64,000 nucleotides of DNA from Actinomycetota bacterium (lineage in GTDB: Bacteria > Actinomycetota > Acidimicrobiia > Acidimicrobiales > AC-14). The stretch is taken from contig VAWU01000017.1 of assembly GCA_005888325.1 (NCBI GenBank), forward strand, positions 63,676 to 127,675. The letters run 5' to 3'. The notes beneath the pieces were generated by a model. It worked only from the letters and a program-made list of their open reading frames with translations. It did no database searches and was not told the origin of the DNA. Positions within the stretch are counted from its first letter, which is position 1, and the number at the start of each line of letters is the position of its first letter. Position numbers and translations under genes: made by a program. Below are positions 45,821-54,377 of the stretch, piece after piece.

Positions 45821-46102
45821 TCAGGCTTGGGCGAGGACCTCGTACACCTCGGCGTAGAGGATCTTCACGGGTGCGCCAGGGGGCGGACCCTGCTTGGCCT
45901 GGGCCAGGGCCGCCTTCGCCGTCTCCTCGTTCTCGAAGAGGACGAGGCTGTGCCCGTTGGTCCCGTCCTCCGACCGCGCCCAAGTGCCGCTGACGAACCC
46001 CGGGGTCGCCTTCACGTCGGGCACGACCTGGTTGTGCAGGATCGCCGTCGCCTCGTCGGCCTTCCCGGGCTCGATGCCGACTGTGATCACAACCGCATGC
46101 AT
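45821..46102 (-). CDS. small ferredoxin-like-fold protein (ABM/Dabb type)
   Basis: The 93-residue protein starts MHAVVITVGIEPGKADEATA, contains PGFVSGTWARSEDGTNGHSL and VLFENEETAKAAL, and ends VYEVLAQA. This matches the dimeric alpha-beta barrel family of antibiotic-biosynthesis monooxygenases and related stress proteins. It probably binds or oxidises a small hydrophobic molecule without a cofactor. ATG 46102 is preceded by GAGGAGAG. It is upstream of the cupin gene in the same direction. Confidence 0.8.
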   Translation of the reverse strand: MHAVVITVGIEPGKADEATAILHNQVVPDVKATPGFVSGTWARSEDGTNGHSLVLFENEETAKAALAQAKQGPPPGAPVKILYAEVYEVLAQA

Positions 46103-46188
46103 TGGGCTCTCCTCCTGACTCGACTGGTCCTACCTCCGCAGCTTTGCAGACGCGGCCCACGCCGAGCCTCGCGCGCGGCAGGGTGGTC

Positions 46189-46833
46189 TCACATGCCCAG
46201 GTGCGTGCGCTGCACGGCCGCGACAGCCTCCGGTGATCCGCTCACCTCGACCTGCGCCGCGGTCCGGCGCCCGAAGACATACAAGAGGAGCTCGCCCGGA
46301 GGACCGCTGAGTCGAGCTCTGGGCTCGCCCGGCCGAACGGTCATCCGCTCGCCGGTCGCAGGCCACTCCATGTCGAGCCCGGCGTCGCGTAGACGCCGAG
46401 TCAGATACCGGCTGCTTCGACGCACGTTTCGCCACAAGGCGGCCTCCAGCACGGGCGCCAGGGCACGGGGTCCCAGCTCGTTCGCTCTGCGCAAGTCCTC
46501 GTGGTGAACGAAGAACTCGTTCAGGTTTGGGACGGACCGGACCCATCCGATGCGGAAGAACCCGAGGGGAGGACCAGAGCGGATCCGCGTGACCAGCGAC
46601 GCGAAGTCCTTGCTCTCCGCGAGTCTGGCCCTGCGCCTCTCGGCGAACCGCTGGAAGGCGCCAGGAAGAACGATGCAAGGGCCGGCGATGAGGTCGCGTT
46701 CTCGCAACACGATGTGAGCGGCGAGATCGTTCGCAGTCCAACCTTCGAGGAGCGTGGGAACGAAGGGCCCGAGCTCGGCGAGGAGAACGCACAACCCAAG
46801 CCGCTCCTGCGCATCGAACGGGGGTTCCGCCAT
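46189..46833 (-). CDS. TIGR03085-type DinB-like metal-binding protein
   Basis: The 214-residue protein has [20 protein letters not shown] and [20 protein letters not shown], giving the His...Glu...His-His metal-site pattern of the mycothiol-dependent maleylpyruvate isomerase N-terminal (DinB-like) superfamily. The C-terminal part, [18 protein letters not shown], is also typical of TIGR03085. In mycothiol-producing actinobacteria such proteins are thought to be thiol-dependent transferases; no substrate is known. The start is ATG 46833. Confidence 0.8.
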   Translation of the reverse strand: MAEPPFDAQERLGLCVLLAELGPFVPTLLEGWTANDLAAHIVLRERDLIAGPCIVLPGAFQRFAERRRARLAESKDFASLVTRIRSGPPLGFFRIGWVRSVPNLNEFFVHHEDLRRANELGPRALAPVLEAALWRNVRRSSRYLTRRLRDAGLDMEWPATGERMTVRPGEPRARLSGPPGELLLYVFGRRTAAQVEVSGSPEAVAAVQRTHLGM

Positions 46834-46844
46834 CGCCGGACTCT

Positions 46845-47155
46845 ACCGACGCCCGCGCCACGGCGAACCGCTCGATGACGTTGCTCTCAACCCCCCACGT
46901 CATGGGGCTGATGAATCCTTCCGGCCGTGGGGGCGAGTATGAGGCGCTGATCTTCAAGGTCTGTGCCACCAGTGTCGGATCGTTGGGAACCCAGTTCCCC
47001 ATGACGATCCGGCCGCCAGAGCGGGTCACGCGCACCATTTCTTTGGCCACGTCAAACGGTCTTGGCGCGAACATCGCGCCAAAGATGCTCACGACGATGT
47101 CAAAGGTGTCGTCGTCGAGGTCCTGCAGATTCGTAGGACGAGAGTCTCGTCCACG
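46845..47155 (-). pseudogene. internal fragment of a SAM-dependent methyltransferase
   Basis: The minus strand reads [20 protein letters not shown] and [20 protein letters not shown], then [19 protein letters not shown] and [15 protein letters not shown]. These are motifs II-III and the following region of UbiE-like methyltransferases. The N-terminal SAM-binding glycine loop is absent: the frame meets the 3' end of the ABC exporter gene instead. The C-terminus is cut by the start of the downstream gene. It is a truncated remnant filling what would otherwise be a 333-base gap. Confidence 0.65.
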
Positions 47156-47166
47156 GCGCGGGGCGT

Positions 47167-48924
47167 TCAGCGCATCGATCTGCGTGTGCTGCGCACGAGC
47201 ACACCCCAGGTGGCGACCAGGAACACGACCGCGAACGCTACGAGGACTGCCCAGTAGGTGCCGGTGGACAGTGTGCCCGCGTCGCCGTACGACGCGAGCA
47301 GCGGACGCCCGAGTGGCGAGCCGCCCTGAGCGAGGATGCGGCGCGCCCCGAGGTCGTGACCGATGGCCTCGAAGGCCCAGCGCGATGGGATCGCCACGCT
47401 CAGGGCCGCGCCGGCTCGTGCCATGAGGTGCACCGGGAGGATGGCACCGGAGAACAACACGGCAGGAAAGCACAACATCGGCAGGGCGAGCGTCGCCTGC
47501 GCGACGTTTCCGACCGCGGCGGAGGTGAGCAGGCCCAGGCCGAGGGCCGCGACCGCGCACAGCAGCAGTCCGAACCCGATCGAGGCGTACGTCGACAGTG
47601 AGCGACTGGGTAGGCGGTCCAGCAGGCGAAGCACAGCCAGCATCGCCACAACCACGAAGAGGAGGAACGGCACGAGGATCGTCACCTTCGACGCGACGTA
47701 CGCACCGAGCCGCAGGCCGACGAGGCGCTCGCGACGCAGGATCGTTCGCTCGGTGCAAATCTGGAGCAAGCCGTAGGTGAGCCCGAAGAAGAAGGCGGCG
47801 AAGACGACCCAGAAGCCGATCATCACCATCGAGCTCGGGCTCGGGTCCTGGAAGTCGAACGCGCCGGGCCGGAAGAGGATGGCGAACATGCCGACGACCA
47901 GCGCGGGTGACCCCACCAGGATCGCGAGCGTCAAGCGGTTGCGCACGAACGTCTCGAGCGTCCGGCGCGTGAGGACACCCCACTGCGTGAGCCCGCTCGC
48001 CAATGGTCGCCTGATCACGTCTCGGGCAGGGGCGCCGTGCGCAGGTACGGCAGCGGCCGTGGCGGCTGCGAAGGTGGTGCCGTCCGGGTCGGCCAAGCGA
48101 CGGTACAGCTCGGGGACCGAGCTGACTCCGAACTGCTCGAACGCATCGTCGACGGTCCCGACGAACCCCACTCGCCCACCTCGCGTCATGAACACGATGC
48201 GATCGCACAAGGCGAGGTCGTCGAGCGAGTGCGTGGTGAACACGACCGTCGCCGACCGATCGGCAAGCCGGCGCAGGTGGGCGATCAGCTCCGCGCTGGT
48301 GACCGGGTCGAGGCCGGACGTCGGTTCGTCCAGGAAGAAGACGTGCGGATCGGTGAGCAGCTCGACGGCGATGCTGGCGCGCTTGCGCTGCCCGCCGCTC
48401 AGCGAGCCGACCCGGACGTCTTCTTGCCCGGTCAAGCCCACGGCGTCGGTCGCGTCACGGACCGCGTCGTCGACCTCGGCCGCGGTCGCCGACGACGGGA
48501 GCCGGAGCCGCGCTGCGTAGCGGAGCGTGCGTTGGAGAGGAAGGTCGGCGTGGATGATGTCTTCCTGTGGCACGTAGCCGAGCACGCTGCGGAATGCCCC
48601 CAGGTTGGCGTGCAGGTCGACGCCGTCGAAGGACACCGACCCCGAGGATGCCGGGGCGATGCCGGCGATCGCCTCCAGCAGCGTTGTCTTGCCGGCGCCG
48701 CTGGATCCGACGATCGCGACGAGCTCACCGGCCGAGAGCGTGAAGGACACGTCTTCGAGGAGTGTCAGCTCGCCCCGGTGGCGGACCCGGATCCGCCGGG
48801 ACACCTCGTTGACGTCGATGCGCACGCCCCGGTGGGGGACGCCGGCGGTCGAGGTCATCGTGGCTTCGGTCGTCCCGTCGAACGGTGCGATTCCGACCTT
48901 CTCGTGGCCTACGGTCACGGTCAC
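47167..48924 (-). CDS. ABCG-type transporter: ATPase fused to ABC-2 membrane domain
   Basis: The 585-residue half-transporter has an N-terminal ATPase with Walker [10 protein letters not shown], signature SLSGGQRKR, Walker [14 protein letters not shown] and switch TTHSLDD. About six membrane helices (residues 340-575) of the ABC-2/ABCG type include [21 protein letters not shown]. It probably works as a homodimer exporting lipids or drugs. GTG 48924 is preferred because GAGGAGGA lies just upstream. The frame could start at 48990, but that would encode an operator. The divergent TetR gene and two operators suggest ligand-induced expression. Confidence 0.88.
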   Translation of the reverse strand: MTVTVGHEKVGIAPFDGTTEATMTSTAGVPHRGVRIDVNEVSRRIRVRHRGELTLLEDVSFTLSAGELVAIVGSSGAGKTTLLEAIAGIAPASSGSVSFDGVDLHANLGAFRSVLGYVPQEDIIHADLPLQRTLRYAARLRLPSSATAAEVDDAVRDATDAVGLTGQEDVRVGSLSGGQRKRASIAVELLTDPHVFFLDEPTSGLDPVTSAELIAHLRRLADRSATVVFTTHSLDDLALCDRIVFMTRGGRVGFVGTVDDAFEQFGVSSVPELYRRLADPDGTTFAAATAAAVPAHGAPARDVIRRPLASGLTQWGVLTRRTLETFVRNRLTLAILVGSPALVVGMFAILFRPGAFDFQDPSPSSMVMIGFWVVFAAFFFGLTYGLLQICTERTILRRERLVGLRLGAYVASKVTILVPFLLFVVVAMLAVLRLLDRLPSRSLSTYASIGFGLLLCAVAALGLGLLTSAAVGNVAQATLALPMLCFPAVLFSGAILPVHLMARAGAALSVAIPSRWAFEAIGHDLGARRILAQGGSPLGRPLLASYGDAGTLSTGTYWAVLVAFAVVFLVATWGVLVRSTRRSMR

Positions 48925-48965
48925 GGTTCCTCCTCGGGTGGTCACACACCCGCCTTGACAGTGAA

Positions 48966-49013
48966 AAAGCACGACCGTTCGTGTTTTCAAGATAGTACGA
49001 CCGATCGTGCTAT
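48966..49013. promoter_or_regulatory. two 22-bp operators between exporter and TetR genes
   Basis: AAAGCACGA-CCGT-TCGTGTTTT (48966-48987) and ATAGTACGA-CCGA-TCGTGCTAT (48992-49013) are imperfect palindromes, each with one mismatch between 9-base arms. Their core is ACGACCGwTCGT and their centres are 26 bases apart. The second ends 9 bases before the TetR start codon, and both lie in the leader of the divergent exporter gene. This is the arrangement expected for an autoregulated TetR repressor controlling an efflux pump. Confidence 0.8.
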
Positions 49014-49022
49014 CGTGTCAAC

Positions 49023-49658
49023 GTGCCCGACCAGCGGAAGCCGCGCGCCGACGGAGAACGCACCCGCGAAGCGATCGTGCGCGAAGCCGTGTCCCTCGCG
49101 ACCCTCGACGGACTCGAGGGCCTCTCGATCGGCAACCTCGCGGGTGCGCTCGACATGAGCAAGAGCGGCATCTACGCCCACTTCGGCTCGAAACAAGATC
49201 TCCTGCTCGCCACTGTGGAGGAAGCGGGACGGATCTTCCAAGCCGAGGTCATCGAACCGGCACTCGCCGCCGCGCCGGGGGTCGCTCAGCTCGTCGCAGT
49301 GTGCGACGCCTTCTTCGACCACCTCATGCGGCGCACGTTCCCAGGCGGCTGCTTCTTCGCCGGGGCAGTTCTCGAGATGGGCACCCGCCCGGGACCCGTC
49401 AAAGAACAGATCGCCGCGTTTCAAGGCGGGTTCACGGCACTGATCCGCCAGTTCGTCGTCACCGCACTCGAACAACACGAGCTCTCCGCCGACGAGGACC
49501 CGGACGCACTCACCTTCGAACTGAACGGCATCATTCTCGCCGCCAACACGAATTTCGTCCTACGCGGAGACCCCGCCGCGCTCGACATGGCCAGAAACAT
49601 CGTCCGCCGGCGACTCGGAATCTCAACGACAACACCGTCGCCCTCCCCATCTCGGTGA
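49023..49658 (+). CDS. TetR/AcrR family transcriptional regulator
   Basis: The 211-residue protein has an N-terminal HTH: ERTREAIVREAVSLATLDGL, then GLSIGNLAGALDMSKSGIYAHFGSKQDLLLAT. This is the canonical TetR recognition helix with KSGIYAHF. The C-terminal ligand-binding helices include FPGGCFFAGAVLEMGTRPGP, as in the TetR_C_16/YcdC-like group. The start is GTG 49023. It likely binds the two palindromes in front of it and represses the divergent ABC exporter gene until an effector binds. Confidence 0.92.
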   Translation: MPDQRKPRADGERTREAIVREAVSLATLDGLEGLSIGNLAGALDMSKSGIYAHFGSKQDLLLATVEEAGRIFQAEVIEPALAAAPGVAQLVAVCDAFFDHLMRRTFPGGCFFAGAVLEMGTRPGPVKEQIAAFQGGFTALIRQFVVTALEQHELSADEDPDALTFELNGIILAANTNFVLRGDPAALDMARNIVRRRLGISTTTPSPSPSR

Positions 49659-49669
49659 AGAGGAATCGT

Positions 49670-49696
49670 CAAGACCTTCAAGACCTGTAAGACCTG
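49670..49696. repeat. three tandem 9-bp repeats
   Basis: CAAGACCTT (49670-49678), CAAGACCTG (49679-49687) and TAAGACCTG (49688-49696) follow each other without gaps, just after the TetR stop. It is a small iteron-like run in the 93-base spacer before the methyltransferase gene. The role is unknown; slippage-prone filler is the simplest reading. Confidence 0.6.
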
Positions 49697-49751
49697 TGGA
49701 TTGCCGTGCGACGATGCGGGTGGCCAGATCAGTCGCAGGAAGGGGACGACG

Positions 49752-50411
49752 TTGTCGGAACGATCAGGAACCCTCGCTGACGATCTGTTCAGTGGCCGGC
49801 ACCCAACCAGTCACGAACGGCTGACGGGACTGCCCTGGGATGCGTCGTACCACGACGGCCCCGCGCCTTGGGATATTGGCCGGCCGCAGCCGGCAATCGT
49901 GCGTTTGGCATCCGAACGTGGATTCGCCGGAGCGGTGCTCGATGCGGGCTGCGGGACCGGCGAGAACGCGCTTCACGTCGCCTCGCTGGGATTGTCGGTT
50001 CTGGGCGTTGACGTCGCTGAGACGGCACTGGCAATCGCCCGAGAGAAGGTCGACGACCGCGGGATCGAGGTTGAGTTCGCTGCGGCTGACGCGTTCCAGC
50101 TGGAGCGTTTGGGGCGCAGGTTCGAGACGGTGTTGGACTGCGGACTGTTCCACACCTTCGACCGCGACGAGCGACGAGGATACGTGGCGAGTCTGGCGTC
50201 GGTGACCGAGCACGATGGAACCCTGTATGTGTTGTGCTTCAGTGACGGTGGCCCCGATACCGGCCCGCACCCCATCAGTCAGGAAGAGCTGAGAGCGGCG
50301 TTCACCCCCGGCGATGGATGGAATGTCGTCGCCATCGAACCAGACCGGATTCAGACGAGATACCACGACGACGGCGCACCGGCGTGGCTCGCGACGATCA
50401 AACGGATCTGA
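49752..50411 (+). CDS. class I SAM-dependent methyltransferase (thiopurine-methyltransferase-like)
   Basis: The 219-residue protein contains LPWDASYHDGPAPWDIGRPQ, a segment typical of thiopurine/tellurite-resistance-like methyltransferases. Motif I is VLDAGCGTGENALHVASLG, followed by GVDVAETALAIAREK, and FETVLDCGLFHTFDRDERR matches the same group. The acceptor is unknown; detoxification of a thiol or metalloid is possible. The TTG at 49752 follows GGAAGGGG by 7 bases; a TTG at 49701 would add 17 residues. Confidence 0.8.
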   Translation: MSERSGTLADDLFSGRHPTSHERLTGLPWDASYHDGPAPWDIGRPQPAIVRLASERGFAGAVLDAGCGTGENALHVASLGLSVLGVDVAETALAIAREKVDDRGIEVEFAAADAFQLERLGRRFETVLDCGLFHTFDRDERRGYVASLASVTEHDGTLYVLCFSDGGPDTGPHPISQEELRAAFTPGDGWNVVAIEPDRIQTRYHDDGAPAWLATIKRI

Positions 50412-50416
50412 GCTAG

Positions 50417-51685
50417 CTACAGGCGCTCGACGTTGTCGCCCTTGAGCCGGTTCCTCGTGTCCAGCACGTAACGGGCACGCGCCAAGGCTTCGTAGTCGAA
50501 CGCGTCGTGATCCGTGAGGACGACGACCGCGTCGGCAGCTTGCACCTCATCGTCGGAGACGTCGACCAGCGAGATCCGTCGGTCGACCTGCTCGGAAAGG
50601 ACGTAGGGGTCGGCCGCCCTCACCTCCGCACCGAGCGCCAGCAGCCGGTCGGCGACGACCATGGCCGGCGATTCCCGGGCGTCGCCGGTGTTCTTCTTGT
50701 AGCTGAGCCCGAGCAGCAGCACGCGGCTCCCGTTCACGGCCTTGTGTGCGCGGTTCAACGCCACTGTCAGGCGACTCACCACGTAGTCGGGCATGTGGTC
50801 GTTGACGTCGTTGGCCAGCTCGACGAAGCGGAACGACTGCCCGAGCGCGCGCTTCACACGCCACGAGAGGTAGCTCGGGTCGATCGGGAGGCAGTGGCCA
50901 CCGACACCCGGGCCCGGTGTGAACCTGAGGTAGCCGAACGGCTTGGTGGAGGCGGCGTCGATCGCCTCCCACACGTCGATGCCGAGATCACTGGCGAACA
51001 TCGCCAGCTCGTTGACCAACGCGATGTTCACGTGCCTGAAGGTGTTCTCGAGCAGCTTGGTCAGCTCCGCTTCCTTGGGGCTGCTCACGGGCACCGTCTG
51101 CTCGACGATGCTGTCGTAGAAGCCCTTGACGGCCTCGAGTGAGGCGGCGTCGATTCCGGAGACGACCTTCGGCGTGTTGACCACGTTCCAGGTCGGGTTG
51201 CCGGGGTCGATGCGCTCCGGGCTGTAGCCCATGTGGAAGTCGCGCCCGGCGGACAGGCCCGAGCCCTCCTCGAGGATCGGGAGCACCAGCTCCTCGGTGG
51301 TGCCCGGGTAGGTGGTCGATTCGAGGATGACGGTGGCACCCGGCCGCAGGAACCGGGCCAGGACGCGGGCAGATTCCTCGATGTGCGAGAGGTCGGGGAC
51401 GCCCTCGCGGAGTGGGGTCGGGACGGTGATGACGGCGACGTCGAAGCCGGCGCAGCCCCGAGGCTCCGATGTGGGCTCGTAGCGGCCGGTGGCGAGGGCG
51501 GCGCCGAGGACGTCGGCAGGCACGTCCTCCACGAAGGACTCGCCGCCGCTGAGGCGCTTGACCCGATCGTGGGCGATGTCGAACCCGACGACGTGATGGC
51601 CGACCTCGACGGCTCGCATCGCGAGCGGCAGGCCGACGTAGCCCTGACCCACGATGACGACTCGTGTCGGGGACGTGTCGGTCAT
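50417..51685 (-). CDS. nucleotide-sugar (UDP-glucose/UDP-ManNAc-type) dehydrogenase
   Basis: The 422-residue protein has an N-terminal NAD-binding GQGYVGLPLAMRAVEVGH and the middle-domain catalytic segment GPGVGGHCLPIDPSYLSW with its Cys. The C-terminal UDP-binding domain reads VLLLGLSYKKNTGDARESPA. It oxidises the C6 alcohol of a UDP-sugar to a uronic acid, for surface polysaccharide. WecC-type and Ugd-type enzymes share these motifs, and the GGHCLPIDP form fits the WecC/WbpA side slightly better. The start is ATG 51685; no other polysaccharide genes are adjacent. Confidence 0.9.
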   Translation of the reverse strand: MTDTSPTRVVIVGQGYVGLPLAMRAVEVGHHVVGFDIAHDRVKRLSGGESFVEDVPADVLGAALATGRYEPTSEPRGCAGFDVAVITVPTPLREGVPDLSHIEESARVLARFLRPGATVILESTTYPGTTEELVLPILEEGSGLSAGRDFHMGYSPERIDPGNPTWNVVNTPKVVSGIDAASLEAVKGFYDSIVEQTVPVSSPKEAELTKLLENTFRHVNIALVNELAMFASDLGIDVWEAIDAASTKPFGYLRFTPGPGVGGHCLPIDPSYLSWRVKRALGQSFRFVELANDVNDHMPDYVVSRLTVALNRAHKAVNGSRVLLLGLSYKKNTGDARESPAMVVADRLLALGAEVRAADPYVLSEQVDRRISLVDVSDDEVQAADAVVVLTDHDAFDYEALARARYVLDTRNRLKGDNVERL

Positions 51686-51760
51686 GTCGCTATCCTCGCG
51701 CTTCGTCGTGGAGGCGGCCCTCGCGGCGAGTTGCCGTACCTCTGCAAAGGTGCGGGCTGC

Positions 51761-52612
51761 TCAATGCGCGGGCACGGTGTGTTCGATGAACTCGGTCACC
51801 GAGCCGTTGAACGCGTCGTTGCGGTCGCCGGCCACCATGTGCCCGGCTCCCGCGACGTCGACGACCTCCGCGTGGGGGATCAGCTCTCGCAGCTCTCGCA
51901 CGCCGTCCTCGCTGACGATGTCGCTCATCCGTCCGCGAACGAGCAGGGTCGGGACGCTGACCCGCCGTGCCGCCGCGGCGAGGCGGTCGTGGTCGACGAG
52001 CCCTTCCTGTCCGTCGATGCCGTCCCGGCCGCGGACGAAGCGAGGGTCCCAGTGCCAGTGCCATTTGCCGTCGCGTTGACGCAGGTTCTTGCGCAGTCCC
52101 GAGAGGTCGCGCGGTCGGGGCCGGCTCGGGATGTACGCGGCGATGGCGTCCGCGGCATCCTCCAAGCGCTTGAATCCGCCCATGCCCTCGAGCATGAAGT
52201 TCCGGATGCGCATGGCACCGTCCATCTCCACCATCGGTGTGACGTCCACGAGCACGAGCGCGGTCGCCACCGGATCGTCCGACTCGCCGACTGCGACGAG
52301 CGACGCGAGGCCACCAAGGGACGCGCCGACGAGCGCCGGGCGCTGTGGCAGCGCGGCGGAGACGGCGAGCACGTCACTCGCGAAGGCGCCCATGCCGTAG
52401 TCGCCGTCGGGTGCCCACTGGCTGTCGCCGTGGCCGCGCAGGTCGACCGACAGCGCGTATCGACCGCGGGCCGCGAAGGCGTTGCCGGCGGTGCCCCACG
52501 CGTGGCGGGTCTGGCCGCCGCCGTGCAGCAGCACGACCGGAGGGTTCGCCGGGTCGCCGTACGCGGTCGCCGCGAGCTCGAGGTCGTGGCCCGCGATGCG
52601 AAGATCGGTCAC
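51761..52612 (-). CDS. alpha/beta hydrolase
   Basis: The 283-residue hydrolase has an oxyanion-hole region PPVVLLHGGGQTRHAW, nucleophile elbow GASLGG (Ser near residue 97), probable Asp in LLVRGRMSDIVSEDG and the last His in VAGAGHMVAGD. It resembles epoxide-hydrolase or C-C hydrolase-like esterases; the substrate is unknown. It is the last gene of a tight three-gene unit with a DUF35 protein (7 bases upstream) and a thiolase-like protein, so it may act on CoA- or ring-cleavage products. Confidence 0.87.
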   Translation of the reverse strand: MTDLRIAGHDLELAATAYGDPANPPVVLLHGGGQTRHAWGTAGNAFAARGRYALSVDLRGHGDSQWAPDGDYGMGAFASDVLAVSAALPQRPALVGASLGGLASLVAVGESDDPVATALVLVDVTPMVEMDGAMRIRNFMLEGMGGFKRLEDAADAIAAYIPSRPRPRDLSGLRKNLRQRDGKWHWHWDPRFVRGRDGIDGQEGLVDHDRLAAAARRVSVPTLLVRGRMSDIVSEDGVRELRELIPHAEVVDVAGAGHMVAGDRNDAFNGSVTEFIEHTVPAH

Positions 52613-52619
52613 CCGCGCA

Positions 52620-53075
52620 TCATGACCGGCTCTCGTCGGGCACGAAGCGGGGAATCGTCACCGTCTCGTTGACGTCGTCCCAGGCCACGACGACCGGCAG
52701 GCCGATCTCGACGGCTTCGGGGTCGACCTCCAACACGTTGCTCACGAGCCGGCAGCCGGGGGCGCCTTCGAGGTCGATGACGGCGACGACGTTCGGCACC
52801 GCGTCCTCGAGCTGGGGGATCAGCGCGCGACGGGTGATGACGAACGTGAAGACCGTGCCCCGACCGGACAGCTCCACCCACTCGACGTCCTGGTGACGAC
52901 ACGTGTGGCAGAAGGGCACGGGCGGCATGCGGAACGTGCCGCAGTTGGTGCATCGGGGGGCGACGAGCCGGTGCTCGCCGGCAGCCCGCCAGAACGGTTC
53001 GGTCCACGGGTCGGGCGCGAGCTCGGCCATGAAGTCGGGCATCTCGGGAAAGATCCGCGTGCGTTCGATGGTCAC
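52620..53075 (-). CDS. DUF35 OB-fold, rubredoxin-like zinc protein (partner of thiolase-like protein)
   Basis: The 151-residue protein has a zinc ribbon with two Cys pairs, CTNCGTFRMPPVPFCHTC, near residue 42, followed by an OB fold with VELSGRGTVFTFVITRRALI. DUF35 proteins bind CoA esters and pair with SCP2-thiolase-like proteins, as ChsH2 pairs with Ltp2 in steroid side-chain degradation. The GTG at 53075 overlaps the thiolase-like gene stop (GTGA, 53072-53075), which strongly suggests a stoichiometric complex. Confidence 0.88.
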   Translation of the reverse strand: MTIERTRIFPEMPDFMAELAPDPWTEPFWRAAGEHRLVAPRCTNCGTFRMPPVPFCHTCRHQDVEWVELSGRGTVFTFVITRRALIPQLEDAVPNVVAVIDLEGAPGCRLVSNVLEVDPEAVEIGLPVVVAWDDVNETVTIPRFVPDESRS

Positions 53076-54277
53076 CTCCTCAGGATGAGCGCGCTGACAG
53101 GAATGGACGCAGGACCACCGGTGACGAGCGCGAGCTCCGCCCCCTCGACCTGGTTGACCGCGGTCCCTCGGATCTGCTCGACGGCCTCGCGCACGTGCGT
53201 CATCCCGATGACGTACGCCTCCGAGAGGTTGCCTCCGTGCGTGTTGACCGGGATCGACCCGTTCGGCCACCGGATGCTTCCCTCGGCGACGAACGGGCCG
53301 GACTCACCGATGGCACAGAACCCGTAGTCCTCCAGCTGCATGAGCACCATCGGTGTGAAGTGGTCGTAGAGCAGCGCGACGTCGATGTCTCGGGGACCAA
53401 CGCCCGCCATCTCGTAGACGCGCGTGGCGACAGGACGGTGGCCCGACGAGGCGAAGTACTCCTCGGGCATGCCGAACCAGCTGATGGCCTGACCCCACCG
53501 TCCTGCACCGCCGTTGGCGGACCCCACGACATACGCGGGCGGGTGGCGCAGGTCGCGCGCCCGCTCCGCCGAAGTCGTGATCACCGCCACCGCGCCGTCC
53601 GACTCGAGGCAGAAGTCGTAGAGACAGAGCGGATCCGCGATCATCCGCGCCTCGAAGTACTCGTCGAGCGTGAGCGGCGTCCGCATGATCGACGTGGACC
53701 GTCGTATGGCGTTGTCACGGGTGGAGATGGCGACCTCGGCGAAGTGCTCGCGCTTCGTTCCGTACTGGTGCATGTGCCGGCGGGCGAGCAGCCCGAACAT
53801 CTGCCCGGGTCCGGCGAGCCCGGAGGGGCCGAGGAAGTCGTTCTCGGGTGTGCGCGGGACCGAGGAGTAGGGGCCACCACCCGCCGCAACCCGCGTCTCC
53901 TTCCGGGCGAAGATCGAGCCGAACCGCTGCCCTCCCTGCGCAAGTGTCATCAGGCTGACGACGACGTTCGCCATCCCGGCGTGGATCGCAGCGGCCGCCA
54001 GGCCGACGGAGCCGGCGGATCCACCGCCTCCACCCGTGAGCGTCGCGGTGAAGCGCACCTCGGGCACGCCCAGGATCTGCGCGATCAGCGAGGTGTCGAA
54101 CCCGCCCGAGTAGAGGGCGAACCCGTCGAGGTCGTCGACCGTGAGGCCCGCGTCGTCGAGCGCGGTGATGGTCGCCTTGCACGCCATCTCGATCAGGGTC
54201 TGCGGCCACGACTCGCCTCGTTTGTAGTAAGGCGTCGAGCCCACGCCGACGACCGCGGCCTGGTCCTTGACCGTCAT
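53072..54277 (-). CDS. SCP2-thiolase-like protein (Ltp2-type aldolase candidate)
   Basis: The 401-residue protein has a thiolase fold of the SCP2/lipid-transfer branch: AAVVGVGSTPYYKRG at the N-terminus, GGGGGSAGSVGLAAAAIHAG at about residues 80-99, NTHGGNLSEAYVIGMTHVRE near 345, and a Gly-rich end LALVTGGPASIPVSALIL. The nucleophilic Cys of true thiolases is absent from the GGGGGSAGS loop. That matches Ltp2-like proteins, which cleave steroid or acyl side chains by retro-aldol reaction with a DUF35 partner encoded next door. The ATG is at 54277. Confidence 0.85.
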   Translation of the reverse strand: MTVKDQAAVVGVGSTPYYKRGESWPQTLIEMACKATITALDDAGLTVDDLDGFALYSGGFDTSLIAQILGVPEVRFTATLTGGGGGSAGSVGLAAAAIHAGMANVVVSLMTLAQGGQRFGSIFARKETRVAAGGGPYSSVPRTPENDFLGPSGLAGPGQMFGLLARRHMHQYGTKREHFAEVAISTRDNAIRRSTSIMRTPLTLDEYFEARMIADPLCLYDFCLESDGAVAVITTSAERARDLRHPPAYVVGSANGGAGRWGQAISWFGMPEEYFASSGHRPVATRVYEMAGVGPRDIDVALLYDHFTPMVLMQLEDYGFCAIGESGPFVAEGSIRWPNGSIPVNTHGGNLSEAYVIGMTHVREAVEQIRGTAVNQVEGAELALVTGGPASIPVSALILRR

Positions 54278-54377
54278 CGCGTCAGATCCCTCGGGGGGTT
54301 GCCGTCGTCATCCGACGGCGGACGGTAGCTCCGGTCGCCGTCGCGCGCCGGTTCGGCGGCATCATGGGGGGTTCGAG

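Noticed and set aside
41040-46100. Prophage, integrative element or defence island.
   Set aside because: No integrase, transposase, phage structural gene, restriction or toxin-antitoxin gene, and no tRNA or direct repeats at the edges.
47430-48208. Continuation of the methyltransferase-fragment frame through the exporter gene.
   Set aside because: Only the part between 46845 and 47155 resembles a protein family; the rest is out-of-frame exporter sequence.
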